Counted from the stretch's first letter, positions 1 through 9,933 are shown. The stretch: DNA of 40,405 bases from Betaproteobacteria bacterium (GCA_020621405.1 JAHRYN010000011.1:1-40405), one strand, 5' to 3'. The notes: a model not told the origin generated them from the letters alone. Numbers and translations are program-made.

Positions 1-688
1 CCATGCCGGCGCAGTCGCCGACGTTGTCACCGACGTTGTCGGCGATCACCGCCGGATTGCGCGGGTCATCCTCCGGAATGCCGGCTTCGACCTTGCCCAC
101 CAGGTCGGCGCCGACGTCGGCACCCTTGGTGAAGATGCCGCCGCCCAGCCGCGCGAAGATCGAGATCAGCGACGAGCCGAAGCCCAGTCCGATCAGCGGA
201 TGGATCACCGCGTCGATGGCTGCGCCATGCGCGGCCGAGCCCCTGAGGATGGCGAAGTAGCCGGCGACGCCGAGCAGGCCGAGACCGACGACCAGCATGC
301 CGGTGATCGCGCCGCCGCGGAAGGCCACGTCGAAGGCTTCGGACACGCCCTTGCGCGCCGCCTCGGCCGTGCGCACATTGGCGCGTACCGACACGTTCAT
401 GCCGATGTAGCCCGCCGCACCCGACAGCACCGCACCGATCACGAAACCGGCGGCCGTCGATGTGCCTAGGGTGAGCCAGAGCAGGATGGTGAGTACGACG
501 CCGACCATGGCGATCGTGCGGTACTGCCTGTTCAGGTAGGCCTTGGCGCCTTCCTGCACGGCATCGGCAATTTCGCGCATGCGCGCGTTGCCGCCAGGTT
601 GGGCAAGAATCCACTTGCTTGAGATGGCGCCATAGACAATGGCCACCACGGAACACACCAGCGCGAACACCAGACCGTAAGACGACAT
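1..688 (-). CDS. hppA: Proton-translocating membrane pyrophosphatase, N-terminal part (cut by window edge)
   Basis: This enzyme couples PPi hydrolysis to ion pumping across the cytoplasmic membrane. The 229 visible residues start at an ATG behind a strong GAGGAGGGG ribosome site. They contain several hydrophobic segments (about residues 2-22, 52-68, 74-95 and 115-140). The family signature [14 protein letters not shown] is at 186-199, the DDPRNPA motif at 207-213, and DNVGDNVGD at 217-225; these bind Mg-PPi. The rest of the protein (family length about 670-700) lies beyond base 1, so the residues that separate K+-dependent from K+-independent types cannot be read. It lies 169 bp downstream of pfp on the same strand. 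As known for some methylotrophs, PPi-dependent phosphofructokinase and this pump can be functionally paired. Identity is secure. Confidence 0.96.
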   Translation of the reverse strand, partial: MSSYGLVFALVCSVVAIVYGAISSKWILAQPGGNARMREIADAVQEGAKAYLNRQYRTIAMVGVVLTILLWLTLGTSTAAGFVIGAVLSGAAGYIGMNVSVRANVRTAEAARKGVSEAFDVAFRGGAITGMLVVGLGLLGVAGYFAILRGSAAHGAAIDAVIHPLIGLGFGSSLISIFARLGGGIFTKGADVGADLVGKVEAGIPEDDPRNPAVIADNVGDNVGDCAGM

Positions 689-775
689 CACCCCTCCTCT
701 TGTTTTGACTGCGTGCTACGAAGGAGCGGTGCCATGACGCCGCCCCCGGAAGCTGCTGCGATCTGCCCGATCGCC

Positions 776-798
776 GGACTGCAGCGCCGCTGCAGTCC
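776..798. repeat. Perfect 11-bp inverted repeat between pfp and hppA
   Basis: Two 11-base arms (GGACTGCAGCG and its exact complement) are separated by one base. The hairpin lies in the 169-bp gap between the pfp stop and the hppA start. Neither strand has a T-tract after it, so it is not a standard intrinsic terminator. It could be an mRNA-stabilising or pausing hairpin, or a protein-binding palindrome. Function is unknown. Confidence 0.6.
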
Positions 799-857
799 CG
801 GTAAGTCATCCGCACGCCTTGCGGCGCGCGGCTACAAGTGGTGCGTCCTGCCCAATG

Positions 858-2114
858 TCAGCCGGCGAAGGGCGGCAGCGTGCGTGCCACGCTTTCGTTC
901 TTCAGGCTGACATAGGCCGGCAGTCCATCGACATAGGGCGGATAGTCCTCGCCCGCAATCAGCGGCTGCAGGTAGTTCCGGCAGGCTTCGGTAATGCCGA
1001 AGCCGTCGGCCGAGATGAAATCCCTCGGCATCATCTTTTCGTGATTGGCCACGTCCTTCAGCTGCGCCACGCCGATGTCCCATGCATAGGGCCTGTCGGC
1101 GGTGCGCACGATGCCGGGCATCACGGCGTTGCATCCTTCCAGCGCCAGCTCGACCGCGCGGCGGCCCAGCGCGTGCGCCTGCGCAGCATCGGTGGCCGAG
1201 GCGACATGGCGCGCGCTGCGCTGCAGGTAGTCGGGCAGCGCCCAGTGGTATTTATGGCCGAGCCGGCCCTTGATCAGTTCGGCGACCTGCTGGCCGACGC
1301 CGCCCAGCTGGGCATGGCCGAAGGCGTCACGGGTACCCGATTCCGCCAGCAGCTTGCCGTCAGCGCCACGCAGGCCTTCGGACACCGCGATGGCGCAGAA
1401 ATCGTGTTCGCGCACGCAGGCATCGACCCGCGCCAGGAAGGCTTCGGGATCGAAGGTTATTTCGGGGAACAGCAGGATGTGCGGTGCCTCGCCGGTCGAC
1501 CGCGCGGCCAGTCCGGCGGCTGCGGTGATCCAGCCGGCATGGCGGCCCATCACTTCCATGACGAATATCTTGGTCGAGGTGCGCGCCATCGACGCGACAT
1601 CGAGACCGGCTTCCATCATCGACACCGCAACGTACTTGGCCACCGAGCCGAAGCCGGGGCAGTTGTCGGTACCGACCAGATCGTTGTCCACCGTCTTGGG
1701 AACGCCGACGCAGACCAGCGGGTAGTTCAGCCTTTCCGCGATCTGCGACACCTTCCACGCGGTGTCCATCGAGTCGTTTCCGCCGTTGTAGAGGAAGTAG
1801 CGGATGTCGTGCGCACGGAACACCTCGATCAGCCGCTCGTACTGCGCGCGGTTCTCGTCGAGGCCCTTCAGCTTGTAGCGACAGGACCCGAAGGCGCCGC
1901 CCGGCGTGTGGCGCAGGGCGGCGATGGCCGCATCGGTCTCGCCGGAGGTGTCGATCAGGTCTTCGTGCAACGCACCGAGAATGCCGTTGCGCCCCGCGAA
2001 CACCTTGCCTATCCGGTCGCCATGTTCACGCGCAGCCTGGATGACGCCACAGGCCGTCGCGTTGATGACGGCCGTGACGCCCCCCGACTGCGCATAGAAC
2101 AGGTTTGCCTGCAT
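858..2114 (-). CDS. pfp: PPi-dependent 6-phosphofructokinase
   Basis: It phosphorylates fructose 6-phosphate with pyrophosphate, reversibly, in the cytoplasm. The 418-residue protein has GGNDS at 111-115, where the Asp replaces the glycine of ATP-dependent enzymes. It also has PKTVDND at 139-145, with Lys in place of the Gly of the ATP form. By established family rules both changes mark PPi use. MGRHAGW, the sugar-phosphate binding motif, is at 189-195. The gene begins 5 bp after the adk stop, so the two are almost surely cotranscribed, and hppA follows downstream. The adk-pfp-hppA order groups PPi-linked energy genes. No ATP-dependent phosphofructokinase is visible in the window. Identity and donor assignment are strong; kinetic direction is not inferable. 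Confidence 0.95.
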   Translation of the reverse strand: MQANLFYAQSGGVTAVINATACGVIQAAREHGDRIGKVFAGRNGILGALHEDLIDTSGETDAAIAALRHTPGGAFGSCRYKLKGLDENRAQYERLIEVFRAHDIRYFLYNGGNDSMDTAWKVSQIAERLNYPLVCVGVPKTVDNDLVGTDNCPGFGSVAKYVAVSMMEAGLDVASMARTSTKIFVMEVMGRHAGWITAAAGLAARSTGEAPHILLFPEITFDPEAFLARVDACVREHDFCAIAVSEGLRGADGKLLAESGTRDAFGHAQLGGVGQQVAELIKGRLGHKYHWALPDYLQRSARHVASATDAAQAHALGRRAVELALEGCNAVMPGIVRTADRPYAWDIGVAQLKDVANHEKMMPRDFISADGFGITEACRNYLQPLIAGEDYPPYVDGLPAYVSLKNESVARTLPPFAG

Positions 2115-2119
2115 CTGGA

Positions 2120-2872
<753 letters not shown>

Positions 2873-2924
2873 TCAGCCGGCGCGAACTTACCGCCAATGC
2901 GCAGCGCGGTCAAACCGCAGTGCG

Positions 2925-3689
2925 TCAGATTCCGCCCGCGGCGAACAGCGCACGCATGCGTTCGAGATCTTCCGGCGTATCGACACCGGCGTGCGGCATG
3001 GCCACGTCGCCCACCACGCGGATGCGATGGCCGTGCCACAGCGCACGCAGCTGCTCCAGCGCTTCGCACTGTTCCATCGGCGCCGCCTCGAGGCGCGCGT
3101 TCTTCTGCAGGAAGCGGACGCGGTAGGCGTAGATGCCGATATGCCGCTGGGCACCCAGTCCGGGCGGCAGCGTGGCGCGGTCGCGTGCGAAGTCATCGCG
3201 CGCCCACGGAATCGGCGCCCGCGAGAAGTACATCGCACGGCCCTGCGCATCGGACACCACCTTCACCACGCCGGGATTGAAGAAGTCGGCGGCGTCGGTG
3301 ATGGCGCTGCTGGCAGTCGCGATCGACGACTCGGAATCCTGATCGAGCGCCAGTGCCACCGCGCGGATCAGGTCGGGATCGATCAGCGGCTCGTCGCCCT
3401 GCACATTGACCACCACGCTGCCGGCCGACCAGCCGAGCTGTTCGGCCACTTCGGCGATGCGGTCGGTACCGGTCGAGTGGTCGGTGCGCGTCATCACCGC
3501 CTGGAATCCATGGGCCGCGACCGCTGCGGCGATGTCGGCGTGGTCAGTCGCGACCACCAGCGCCTCGGCACCGCTGCGGGCAGCCTGCTGCGCCACGCGC
3601 ACCACCATCGGCAGCCCGCCGATGTCGAGCAGCGGCTTGCCAGGCAACCGGGTCGATGCATGCCGTGCCGGAATGACGATCTTGAACAT
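2925..3689 (-). CDS. kdsB: 3-deoxy-manno-octulosonate cytidylyltransferase (CMP-Kdo synthetase)
   Basis: It activates Kdo with CTP to give CMP-Kdo for the LPS inner core, releasing PPi. The 254-residue protein starts [20 protein letters not shown], the nucleotide-binding N-terminus of the family. NVQGDEPL, the metal/nucleotide-binding motif, is at about 95-102. The chosen ATG has a GAGGTAGG ribosome site. An upstream alternative start at 3737 would run into ycaR and adds non-conserved residues. The gene lies 10 bp after ycaR and downstream of lpxK, forming the usual betaproteobacterial lipid A/Kdo operon. Confidence 0.97.
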   Translation of the reverse strand: MFKIVIPARHASTRLPGKPLLDIGGLPMVVRVAQQAARSGAEALVVATDHADIAAAVAAHGFQAVMTRTDHSTGTDRIAEVAEQLGWSAGSVVVNVQGDEPLIDPDLIRAVALALDQDSESSIATASSAITDAADFFNPGVVKVVSDAQGRAMYFSRAPIPWARDDFARDRATLPPGLGAQRHIGIYAYRVRFLQKNARLEAAPMEQCEALEQLRALWHGHRIRVVGDVAMPHAGVDTPEDLERMRALFAAGGI

Positions 3690-3699
3690 GATGCCTACC

Positions 3700-3921
3700 T
3701 CAAGCCGGCGCAGCGCCGCGACCGGCGGCCGGATCACGCAGCGCGGCCGCTTCTTCCTCGCTCATTTCGCGTGCTTCTTCTTCGAGCATGACCGGAATGC
3801 CGTCACGGATCGGATAGGCAAGGCGGCTGGCCTTGCACTGCAGCTCGTTGCGCGTCCGGTCGAGCACCAGCGGTGCCTTGGTGACCGGACAGACGAGAAT
3901 TTCAAGAAGACGGGGATCCAT
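3700..3921 (-). CDS. ycaR: Trm112/YcaR family small protein
   Basis: This 73-residue protein begins [20 protein letters not shown], the typical start of the bacterial YcaR/Trm112 family. Its single CP at residues 11-12 replaces the zinc-knuckle cysteines of eukaryotic Trm112. The tail is acidic then Ala/Gly-rich ([12 protein letters not shown]). The first 20 bases overlap the end of lpxK, and kdsB follows after 10 bp, so translation is probably coupled. Family members are commonly found between lpxK and kdsB. Their exact role in bacteria is unclear; a methyltransferase-partner role is known for the eukaryotic and archaeal relatives. Confidence 0.92.
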   Translation of the reverse strand: MDPRLLEILVCPVTKAPLVLDRTRNELQCKASRLAYPIRDGIPVMLEEEAREMSEEEAAALRDPAAGRGAAPA

Positions 3922-4918
3922 GCATCAACTCCACGAGGCGGGCCGATACACGACCCGCCAGATCTGGGTCGAGGTGTGCCTCGACCGGTAATACCCACAC
4001 AGGGGTGTCCGACAATCCGTGACATTTTACCGCGTCCTTCTCGGTCATCAGCAGCGCATCGCAGTCGGCGAATGTCAGATCCTGTGCCGTGTACGCCTGA
4101 TGGTCGGCGAAGGGATGGGCGATGAAGTCGAGTCCGAGCGCGCGCAGATGATCGAAAAAACGCGCCGGCTCGCCGATGCCGGCCAGCGCATGCAGGCGCA
4201 GGCCACGCAGGTCGGCCGCGTGCGCCGTGACCTGCGGCTGTCCGAGGCGGTGGAACAAGTCTCCGCGCAGCGTCATCCGGTACGACTGCGCACCGGCGAA
4301 CGACATCGCATCCGGCCCGTTAAGCACGACGGCATCGACTTCGGCCAGTCTCGACACCGCTTCGCGCAGCGGGCCAGCCGGCAGATGGAAACCGTTCATC
4401 AAGCCACGCCGGTCGATCACCGCGATCTCGACATCGCGCGCCAGCGCGTAATGCTGCAGGCCGTCGTCGCACAGCACGACATCGCACTCCGGGTACTGCG
4501 CCAGACCGGCGCGCGCCGCGTCGGCACGCCTGCGCCCGACCCATACCGGCACACCGCTGCGCCGCGCCAGCAGCACTGCCTCGTCACCGCACTCAGCGGC
4601 ATCACCATCGGGCGACACCTGCCGCGCATCGTCGCGTGTGCCGCCATAGCCGCGCGACACGATGAGCGGACGGTGACCGAGGGCGCTCAGCGCCTGCGCG
4701 AGATGGAGTGTCAGCGGTGTCTTGCCGGCACCGCCGGCGATGATGTTGCCGATCACGACGACCGGCACCGGCAACCGCTGCACCGGCAGCAGGCCGTGAC
4801 GAAAGGCTGCGCGGCGGACGCACGACACCAGGCGGAACAGCAGTGACAGCGGCCACAGCAGGCAGGCGAGCGGCCCGCGGCGGCGCCAGTGTTCGGGCAG
4901 CGCGCGCGCCGCGCTCAT
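3902..4918 (-). CDS. lpxK: Tetraacyldisaccharide 4'-kinase
   Basis: It phosphorylates the 4' position of the lipid A disaccharide precursor at the inner face of the cytoplasmic membrane. The 338-residue protein has an N-terminal membrane-associating hydrophobic stretch (about 18-33). A Walker A loop, [12 protein letters not shown], is at 57-68, and the conserved [12 protein letters not shown] is at about 150-161. The ATG overlaps the exbD1 stop in an ATGA arrangement, and its own end overlaps ycaR by 20 bases. The order exbB-exbD-lpxK-ycaR-kdsB is a recurring betaproteobacterial operon. No missing key residue was seen. Confidence 0.96.
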   Translation of the reverse strand: MSAARALPEHWRRRGPLACLLWPLSLLFRLVSCVRRAAFRHGLLPVQRLPVPVVVIGNIIAGGAGKTPLTLHLAQALSALGHRPLIVSRGYGGTRDDARQVSPDGDAAECGDEAVLLARRSGVPVWVGRRRADAARAGLAQYPECDVVLCDDGLQHYALARDVEIAVIDRRGLMNGFHLPAGPLREAVSRLAEVDAVVLNGPDAMSFAGAQSYRMTLRGDLFHRLGQPQVTAHAADLRGLRLHALAGIGEPARFFDHLRALGLDFIAHPFADHQAYTAQDLTFADCDALLMTEKDAVKCHGLSDTPVWVLPVEAHLDPDLAGRVSARLVELMHGSPSS

Positions 4919-5343
4919 CGACCGGCTGACGTGTCTGACTGTGTGGCGAAGGAAATGCCGGCGATGCCGGCCTTCTGCGCTGCCTGCATGACGTCGATCG
5001 ACGACTGCAGACGCGCCTCGCGGTCCGACGAAATGATGACCACCGGATCCTGTTTGCCCGTCGCCGCCTTCGCCAGCGCATTGCGCAGCGCATCGGCGTC
5101 GCCGGCGCCCACCGGCTGGCGGTTGATCATGATTTCGCCGCGCGCGGTAATCAGCACACTGATCTCCCGGTCAACCGGCTCCGACTCCGGCGCCTGCGCA
5201 CTCGGCAGCGTGATCTCGAGCCCGGCCGTCTTGGAGTAGGTCGTGGTCACCATCAGGAAGATCAGGATGACCAGCAGGACGTCGATCAGCGGAATCAGGT
5301 TGATTTCCAGATCTTCGCGGCCGCGGCCGCGTCGGAAGTTCAT
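4915..5343 (-). CDS. exbD: ExbD/TolR biopolymer transport protein (first copy)
   Basis: This is the proton-channel partner of ExbB, with one membrane helix and a periplasmic domain. The 142-residue protein has a cytoplasmic stub (MNFRRGRGREDLEIN), then NLIPLIDVLLVILIFLMV. In that segment Asp21 matches the essential proton-carrying aspartate. The periplasmic domain follows. It starts 9 bp after exbB1 and overlaps lpxK by 4 bases. Because it sits with lpxK and kdsB rather than iron genes, it may energise an envelope function other than iron uptake; that is inference. A second, unlinked exbD is at 13643. Confidence 0.93.
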   Translation of the reverse strand: MNFRRGRGREDLEINLIPLIDVLLVILIFLMVTTTYSKTAGLEITLPSAQAPESEPVDREISVLITARGEIMINRQPVGAGDADALRNALAKAATGKQDPVVIISSDREARLQSSIDVMQAAQKAGIAGISFATQSDTSAGR

Positions 5344-5352
5344 CGCCGCCCC

Positions 5353-5964
5353 CTACTTCGCCGCGCGCTCGCCGTGCGCGACCTCGACCAGCTTGATCGC
5401 CTGCTGTTCCATGTCGAGCACGAGATCGTCGACCAGGCCGCGGAAATAGCGGTAGAAGATCAGCGCCGGAATCGCGACCAGCAGGCCGCAGCCGGTGTTG
5501 TACAGCGCCACCGAAATGCCGCTGGCAAGCTGCTGCGGATTGCTGCCGGCGGCAGTCTGCGCACCGAAGATTTCGATCATGCCGACCACGGTGCCGAACA
5601 GGCCCATCAGCGGCGCCGCGGTCGCAATGGTGCCCAGCGTCGTCAGATAGCGCTCGAGATGGTGCGCCACGGCGCGACCTTCTTCCTCGATCGCTTCCTT
5701 CATCACTTCGCGCGAGCTGCGGATGTTGCGCAGACCGGCAGCGAGCACCCGGCCGAGCGGAGAATGACCGGCGACACGACGTATCATGTCGGGCGCCGGC
5801 TGTCCGCCCTTGAGATCGGACAGGATGGATTCGAGCAATCCGGGCGGCACCACCTTGCTGCGTCGCAGGCTGGCCAGGCGTTCGAAGATCAGCGCAAGTG
5901 CGATGATGGACGCGGCAATCAATGGCCAGATCGGCCAGCCGGCCGCGCGGATGATGTCAAACAC
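5353..5964 (-). CDS. exbB: ExbB/TolQ-type proton channel protein (first copy)
   Basis: It is the multi-helix subunit of a proton-motive-force energiser. I place the start at a GTG preceded by GGGGAG; translation then opens MFDIIRAAGWPIWPL, which fits the family. A longer frame reaching 6087 would begin inside the DnaA-box palindrome and is rejected. The 203 residues carry three membrane spans: about 10-27; the region around TAAPLMGLFGTVVGM; and the region around GCGLLVAIPALIFY. It heads the operon exbB-exbD-lpxK-ycaR-kdsB and is divergent from xseA, with 243 bp between them. Confidence 0.93.
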   Translation of the reverse strand: MFDIIRAAGWPIWPLIAASIIALALIFERLASLRRSKVVPPGLLESILSDLKGGQPAPDMIRRVAGHSPLGRVLAAGLRNIRSSREVMKEAIEEEGRAVAHHLERYLTTLGTIATAAPLMGLFGTVVGMIEIFGAQTAAGSNPQQLASGISVALYNTGCGLLVAIPALIFYRYFRGLVDDLVLDMEQQAIKLVEVAHGERAAK

Positions 5965-6078
5965 GTGCGCTCCCCTTCTGAACAAGCGGCGAACTGTAGC
6001 CTGCGGGGCCGACGCGGGCAACCCTGTGCCCCGGAACGCCGGATCGGCGTCGCGACCGGGAATGGAGACCGGGTATGG

Positions 6079-6103
6079 GTTATCCACAGAAATTGTGGAT
6101 AAC
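6079..6103. promoter_or_regulatory. Perfect inverted pair of DnaA-box-like 9-mers
   Basis: The arms GTTATCCACA and TGTGGATAAC are exact complements separated by five bases (GAAAT). Each contains TTATCCACA, which matches the DnaA-box consensus TTATNCACA. The palindrome lies in the divergent promoter region between exbB1 (start 5964) and xseA (start 6208). There is no dnaA, dnaN or AT-rich unwinding region nearby, so an origin is unlikely. A DnaA-controlled promoter or a titration site is possible, as is another regulator that binds the same palindrome. Confidence 0.7.
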
Positions 6104-6207
6104 TGTGTGAGTTACGTCCGGACACATCTGCTAACTCGACCCGGGGCAAGCGTTTTTCTTACGCCGATCAAAAATTAGGCTTCCCTGACCCGAGGGTCGG
6201 AAACCTT

Positions 6208-7590
6208 ATGCACGACTGCGCACATATCGATATGAACGAAAACATGTTTCCCGCCGGCGGCGACACCTGCATCCCGGTATCCGAGCTCGCGCGCCGGGCA
6301 AGGCTGGCGCTGGAGCGCAGCTTTCCGGTGCTGTGGGTCGGCGGCGAACTGTCGGGCGTCACCCGCGCGGCGTCAGGCCATTTGTACTTTTCGCTGAAGG
6401 ATGAAAGCGCCCAGGTGCGCTGCGTGATGTTCCGCAATCGCAGCCAGCTGCTGCCGTTCGAGCCGAAGGCCGGGCTGCGCGTCGAGGTGCGTGCCCAGGT
6501 GTCTCTGTACGAGGCGCGCGGCGATTTCCAGCTGACCGTCGACGCCATGCGGCGCTCGGGCGTCGGTGTGCTGCACGAAGCCTTCCTGCAGCTCAAGGCA
6601 CGGCTGGAACGCGAAGGTCTGTTCGACCCGTCGCGCAAGCGCCAGTTGCCTGCGCTGCCGGCGCGTCTGGCCATCGTGACCTCGCCGACGGCGGCCGCGC
6701 TGCGCGACGTGCTGGCGACACTGGCCCGCCGCGCACCGCACATCGCCATCACGCTGCTGCCCTGTCTGGTGCAGGGCGTGGATGCGCCAGCACAGGTTGC
6801 GGCAGCAATCGGACGCGCCGGCGACGCCGGCTGCGACGCACTGATGGTGGTGCGCGGCGGCGGTTCGGCGGAAGACCTGATGGCCTTCAACGACGAGCGG
6901 GTCGCGCGCGCCATCGCCGCATGTCCGGTACCGGTGGTGACCGGCATCGGGCACGAAACCGACTTTTCCATCGCCGACTTCGTGGCCGACCTGCGCGCCG
7001 CGACACCGACCGCCGCGGCCGAACTGCTCAGCGCCGGTCATGTCGAAGCCGGCCGCCAATTGTCGGCATTGACTGCGCGGCTGTCGCGCGCCGTGCACGC
7101 ACGGCTCGATGCCCGTGGCCAGAAACTGGACGATCTGGCGGCGCGCCTGCATCCGCCGGCCCGGCAACTGTCGCTGGCGCGCGAGCGGCTGCAACTGCTG
7201 CACGAACGCATGCGTCGCGCACAACAGGTGAAGCAGGCGCGCGACAGCCGTCACGCCGACGTCCTCGCATTGCGGCTGCAGGCGGCACGTCCTGCACTGG
7301 CGCTCAGACAGGCCAATCTTTACCGGCTGGCTGAACGCCTGAATGGCGCGGTGCATGGAGCCTTGGAATCGGCACGCCATCGCGCCGATCTGTCGGCCGC
7401 ACAACTGGCGCAACTCGACCCGACCGCGGTACTGGCGCGCGGCTTTTCCATCGTCCGCGATGGCGAGGGCCGCATCGTGCGCGACGCTGGAACGCTGGCG
7501 GCCGGACAGGGTCTCCATCTGCAGTTCGAGCATGGCGGCGCCGATGTCGACGTCCGTCGTGCCTATCCGGACGCTGGCGCGGGTGGCTGA
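6208..7590 (+). CDS. xseA: Exodeoxyribonuclease VII large subunit
   Basis: This is the catalytic large subunit of the single-strand exonuclease that works with XseB (not in this window). The 460-residue protein has an N-terminal OB-fold (about 20-115: IPVSELARRARLALER through the LTVDAM region). The catalytic core contains VVRGGGSAEDL and TGIGHETDFSIADFVAD at about 243-259. A long helical coiled region follows, and then a C-terminal segment (LDPTAVLARGFSIV). The start is uncertain: ATGs at 6208, 6232 and 6244 are in frame, and none has a strong ribosome site. It is divergent from exbB1. Confidence 0.95.
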   Translation: MHDCAHIDMNENMFPAGGDTCIPVSELARRARLALERSFPVLWVGGELSGVTRAASGHLYFSLKDESAQVRCVMFRNRSQLLPFEPKAGLRVEVRAQVSLYEARGDFQLTVDAMRRSGVGVLHEAFLQLKARLEREGLFDPSRKRQLPALPARLAIVTSPTAAALRDVLATLARRAPHIAITLLPCLVQGVDAPAQVAAAIGRAGDAGCDALMVVRGGGSAEDLMAFNDERVARAIAACPVPVVTGIGHETDFSIADFVADLRAATPTAAAELLSAGHVEAGRQLSALTARLSRAVHARLDARGQKLDDLAARLHPPARQLSLARERLQLLHERMRRAQQVKQARDSRHADVLALRLQAARPALALRQANLYRLAERLNGAVHGALESARHRADLSAAQLAQLDPTAVLARGFSIVRDGEGRIVRDAGTLAAGQGLHLQFEHGGADVDVRRAYPDAGAGG

Positions 7591-7687
7591 AGCCGCCCGG
7601 ATTTTGCCCGGCGTGTGCCTTGTGCTGGCCGATGGCCGGCCATAAACTCACGCCCTTGACTTTGAACCGTACCGACTGGGAGAAAAC

Positions 7688-8275
7688 ATGGAACACACCC
7701 TGCCCCCGCTGCCCTACGCGCTCGACGCGCTGGCGCCGCACATTTCCCGCGAAACGCTGGAATTCCACTACGGCAAGCATCACCAGGCCTACGCCACCAA
7801 CCTGAACAACCTGATCAAGGGCACCGAGTTCGAGAACCTCGACCTCGAAGCCATCATCAAGAAGGCACCGGCTGGCGGCGTGTTCAACAATTCGGCCCAG
7901 GTCTGGAACCACAGCTTCTTCTGGAAGAGCCTGAAGCCGGCCGGCGGCGGCGCACCGACCGGTGCGCTGGCGGCGGCCATCGATGCCAAGTGGGGCAATT
8001 TCGACGAGTTCAAGAAGGCCTTCAAGACCTCTGCCGTCGGCAATTTCGGCTCCGGCTGGACCTGGCTGGTCAAGAAGGCCGACGGCACGCTGGACATCGT
8101 CAACACGACCGGTGCCGGCACGCCGCTGACCTCTGACGCCAAGGCGCTGCTGACGATAGACGTGTGGGAACACGCCTACTACATCGACTACCGCAACCGT
8201 CGTCCGGACTTCGTCGACACCTTCCTCGCCAGCCTGGCGAACTGGGACTTCGCCGCCGCGAACTTCGCGTCCTGA
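7688..8275 (+). CDS. sodB: Superoxide dismutase, Fe type
   Basis: It dismutates superoxide in the cytoplasm. The 195-residue protein has all metal ligands: His27, His75, Asp158 and His162 ([13 protein letters not shown]). The active-site Gln71 in [11 protein letters not shown] lies before the second histidine, which is the iron-type arrangement. GSGWTWL is at 121-127. Length fits the family. A GGGAG ribosome site precedes the ATG, and an upstream TTGACT may be a -35 element. It lies 97 bp after xseA and before the pterin dehydratase gene. Metal preference is inferred from sequence. Confidence 0.97.
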   Translation: MEHTLPPLPYALDALAPHISRETLEFHYGKHHQAYATNLNNLIKGTEFENLDLEAIIKKAPAGGVFNNSAQVWNHSFFWKSLKPAGGGAPTGALAAAIDAKWGNFDEFKKAFKTSAVGNFGSGWTWLVKKADGTLDIVNTTGAGTPLTSDAKALLTIDVWEHAYYIDYRNRRPDFVDTFLASLANWDFAAANFAS

Positions 8276-8415
8276 TGCACAGCCGGGGCATGCCCCGGCA
8301 AGCGACGCCGATGCGCGCTGCCTCGTCCGGCCGGTCCGGAAGATGCAGCGCGTTTTGTTTGAACACGCCCGGGCGCGGCGCGGTCGAACCCTCCACCCAC
8401 CTCAGGAGCAGCACC

Positions 8416-8805
8416 ATGTCGCAATGGAGAAAAGCCGGTCCGAACGAAACCTTCACGCCGGAAGAGATCGACGCCCGCCTGAAGGCCGAACTGCCGAAGT
8501 GGACCTATGAGGACGGCTGGATAAGGCGCAAGTACAGGACCAGCGGCTGGAAGGGCACGCTGATGGTGGTCAACACGGTCGGACATCTCGCCGAGGCGGC
8601 CTTCCATCACCCGGATCTGGCGGTGTCGTACGCCTTCGTGATCGTCAAACTGGTCAACCATGAAGCGAAGGGCGTGACCGAACGCGACTTCCAGTTGGCG
8701 AAGAAGATCGAGGAAGTCGTCATGTGGCAGCCCGCGCTCGAAGACGGCAGCGCGCTCGCCGGCACGCCGGACGATCCGCGCTTCAAGTACATCAAGTACG
8801 ACTGA
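8416..8805 (+). CDS. 4a-hydroxytetrahydrobiopterin dehydratase (pterin carbinolamine dehydratase)
   Basis: The family dehydrates the 4a-carbinolamine form of tetrahydropterin during recycling. The 129-residue protein carries the active-site pattern: HHPDL at 64-68, then Tyr72, His82 (NHEAKG) and Asp91. The start is the ATG after CAGGAGCAGCACC; the upstream in-frame sequence is not family-like. It has about 20 extra residues at the C-terminus (DGSALAGTPDDPRFKYIKYD) compared with short family members. No aromatic amino acid hydroxylase is nearby, so a role with a pterin-dependent enzyme elsewhere, or in pterin salvage, is open. The next gene starts immediately after its stop. Confidence 0.92.
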   Translation: MSQWRKAGPNETFTPEEIDARLKAELPKWTYEDGWIRRKYRTSGWKGTLMVVNTVGHLAEAAFHHPDLAVSYAFVIVKLVNHEAKGVTERDFQLAKKIEEVVMWQPALEDGSALAGTPDDPRFKYIKYD

Positions 8806-9933
8806 GTGAGTAGCGGCACGCTGCGCCTGGCGCGCCATGCCTCGATGTCGACGTTCGACGCCGGGCAGTGGGACAGTCTCGCCGGCGGACATGCGACGCT
8901 GTCGCACGCCTTGCTCGACGCGTTCGAGACGTCGGGCTGCGTGACGGCTGCATCCGGCTGGCAGCCCGACCATTTCGGCCTGTACGACGGCGACCGGCTG
9001 GTGGGAGCCCTGCCCGGCTACATCAAGAGCCACAGCTACGGTGAATACGTGTTCGACTGGGCCTGGGCCGAAGCGCTCGAGCGTTCCGGCCGCGACTACT
9101 ACCCGAAGCTGCTGTGCGCCGTGCCCTTCTCGCCGGTCCCCGGACCAAGGCTGCTGGCGCACGACGATGCGACGCGCAGGCACTTGCTCGACGCCTGGCT
9201 CGGGCACGCACGCACGAGCGGCGTGTCGTCGGCACACCTGCTGTTCCCCGATGCTGCCGGACTGGAGGTACTGCAGGCGACGCCGCTTCATCTGCGGGAA
9301 TCGGTCCAGTTTCACTGGCACAACGCCGGCTACCGGAGATTCGACGAATTCCTGGCGTCGCTGGATCGGGACAAGCGCAAGAAGATCCGTCAGGAACGCC
9401 GACGCGTCAGCGACGCCGGCGTGTCGCTGCGCCGCATCGACGGCGCCGACATTCCGGATGCCCTGCTGGACCTTTTCGTGCGCTGCTACCGCAACACCTA
9501 TGCGGTGCGCGGCCAGCGGCCCTACCTGAACCGGCGCTTCTTCGAACTGCTGCGCGAGCGCGTGCCGCAGTCGCTGATGCTGGTAGTGGCGACGCTGGAC
9601 GGCCGGGACATCGCCTGCGCCTTGAACCTGCGCGACGAGAAGCGCCTGTATGGCCGCTACTGGGGAGAGATCGAACACGTTCCCTGCCTGCATTTCGAGG
9701 CCTGCTACCACCAGGGCATCGAATACGCGATCGAACGCGGGCTCGAGGTGTTCGAGGGGGGCGCACAGGGGGAACACAAGATGGCGCGGGGCTTCACGCC
9801 CCGGCGCACCTGGTCGGCACACTGGCTGCGCGACCAGGATCTTTCGGATGCCGTGGCGCGCTACCTGGAACGGGAGCGCGCCGGCATGGCACTGCACATC
9901 AGCGAACTGGAAGAGCGCACGCCCTACCGCTGA
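8806..9933 (+). CDS. FemAB-like / GNAT-fold acyltransferase family (COG3146, DUF482)
   Basis: This 375-residue protein belongs to a family annotated as peptidoglycan biosynthesis/recognition-like acyltransferases with GNAT folds; the true substrate is unknown. Typical family stretches are LSHALLDAFETSGCV, YIKSHSYGEYVFDWAWA, YYPKLLCAVPFSPVPGPRLL and FEGGAQGEHKMARGF. I start it at a GTG that directly follows the stop of the preceding gene (TGAGTG), which implies coupled translation. An ATG 39 bases further in is the alternative. It is convergent with ppa. No signal peptide is seen, so it is probably cytoplasmic. Confidence 0.85.
   Translation: MSSGTLRLARHASMSTFDAGQWDSLAGGHATLSHALLDAFETSGCVTAASGWQPDHFGLYDGDRLVGALPGYIKSHSYGEYVFDWAWAEALERSGRDYYPKLLCAVPFSPVPGPRLLAHDDATRRHLLDAWLGHARTSGVSSAHLLFPDAAGLEVLQATPLHLRESVQFHWHNAGYRRFDEFLASLDRDKRKKIRQERRRVSDAGVSLRRIDGADIPDALLDLFVRCYRNTYAVRGQRPYLNRRFFELLRERVPQSLMLVVATLDGRDIACALNLRDEKRLYGRYWGEIEHVPCLHFEACYHQGIEYAIERGLEVFEGGAQGEHKMARGFTPRRTWSAHWLRDQDLSDAVARYLERERAGMALHISELEERTPYR

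Noticed and set aside
3690-3737. An upstream start for kdsB
   Set aside because: It would overlap ycaR, and the family begins at MFKIVIPAR, which has a good ribosome site.
5965-6087. A longer N-terminus for exbB1
   Set aside because: The added residues do not resemble the family, and the extended start codon would fall inside the DnaA-box palindrome.
6079-6103. A replication origin at the DnaA-box palindrome
   Set aside because: Only two boxes; no dnaA, dnaN, gidA or AT-rich unwinding region nearby.
8188-9897. A 569-residue antisense frame covering the pterin dehydratase and FemAB-like genes
   Set aside because: It is rich in His, Arg, Gln and Val runs typical of shadow frames; the plus-strand genes have recognisable families and starts.
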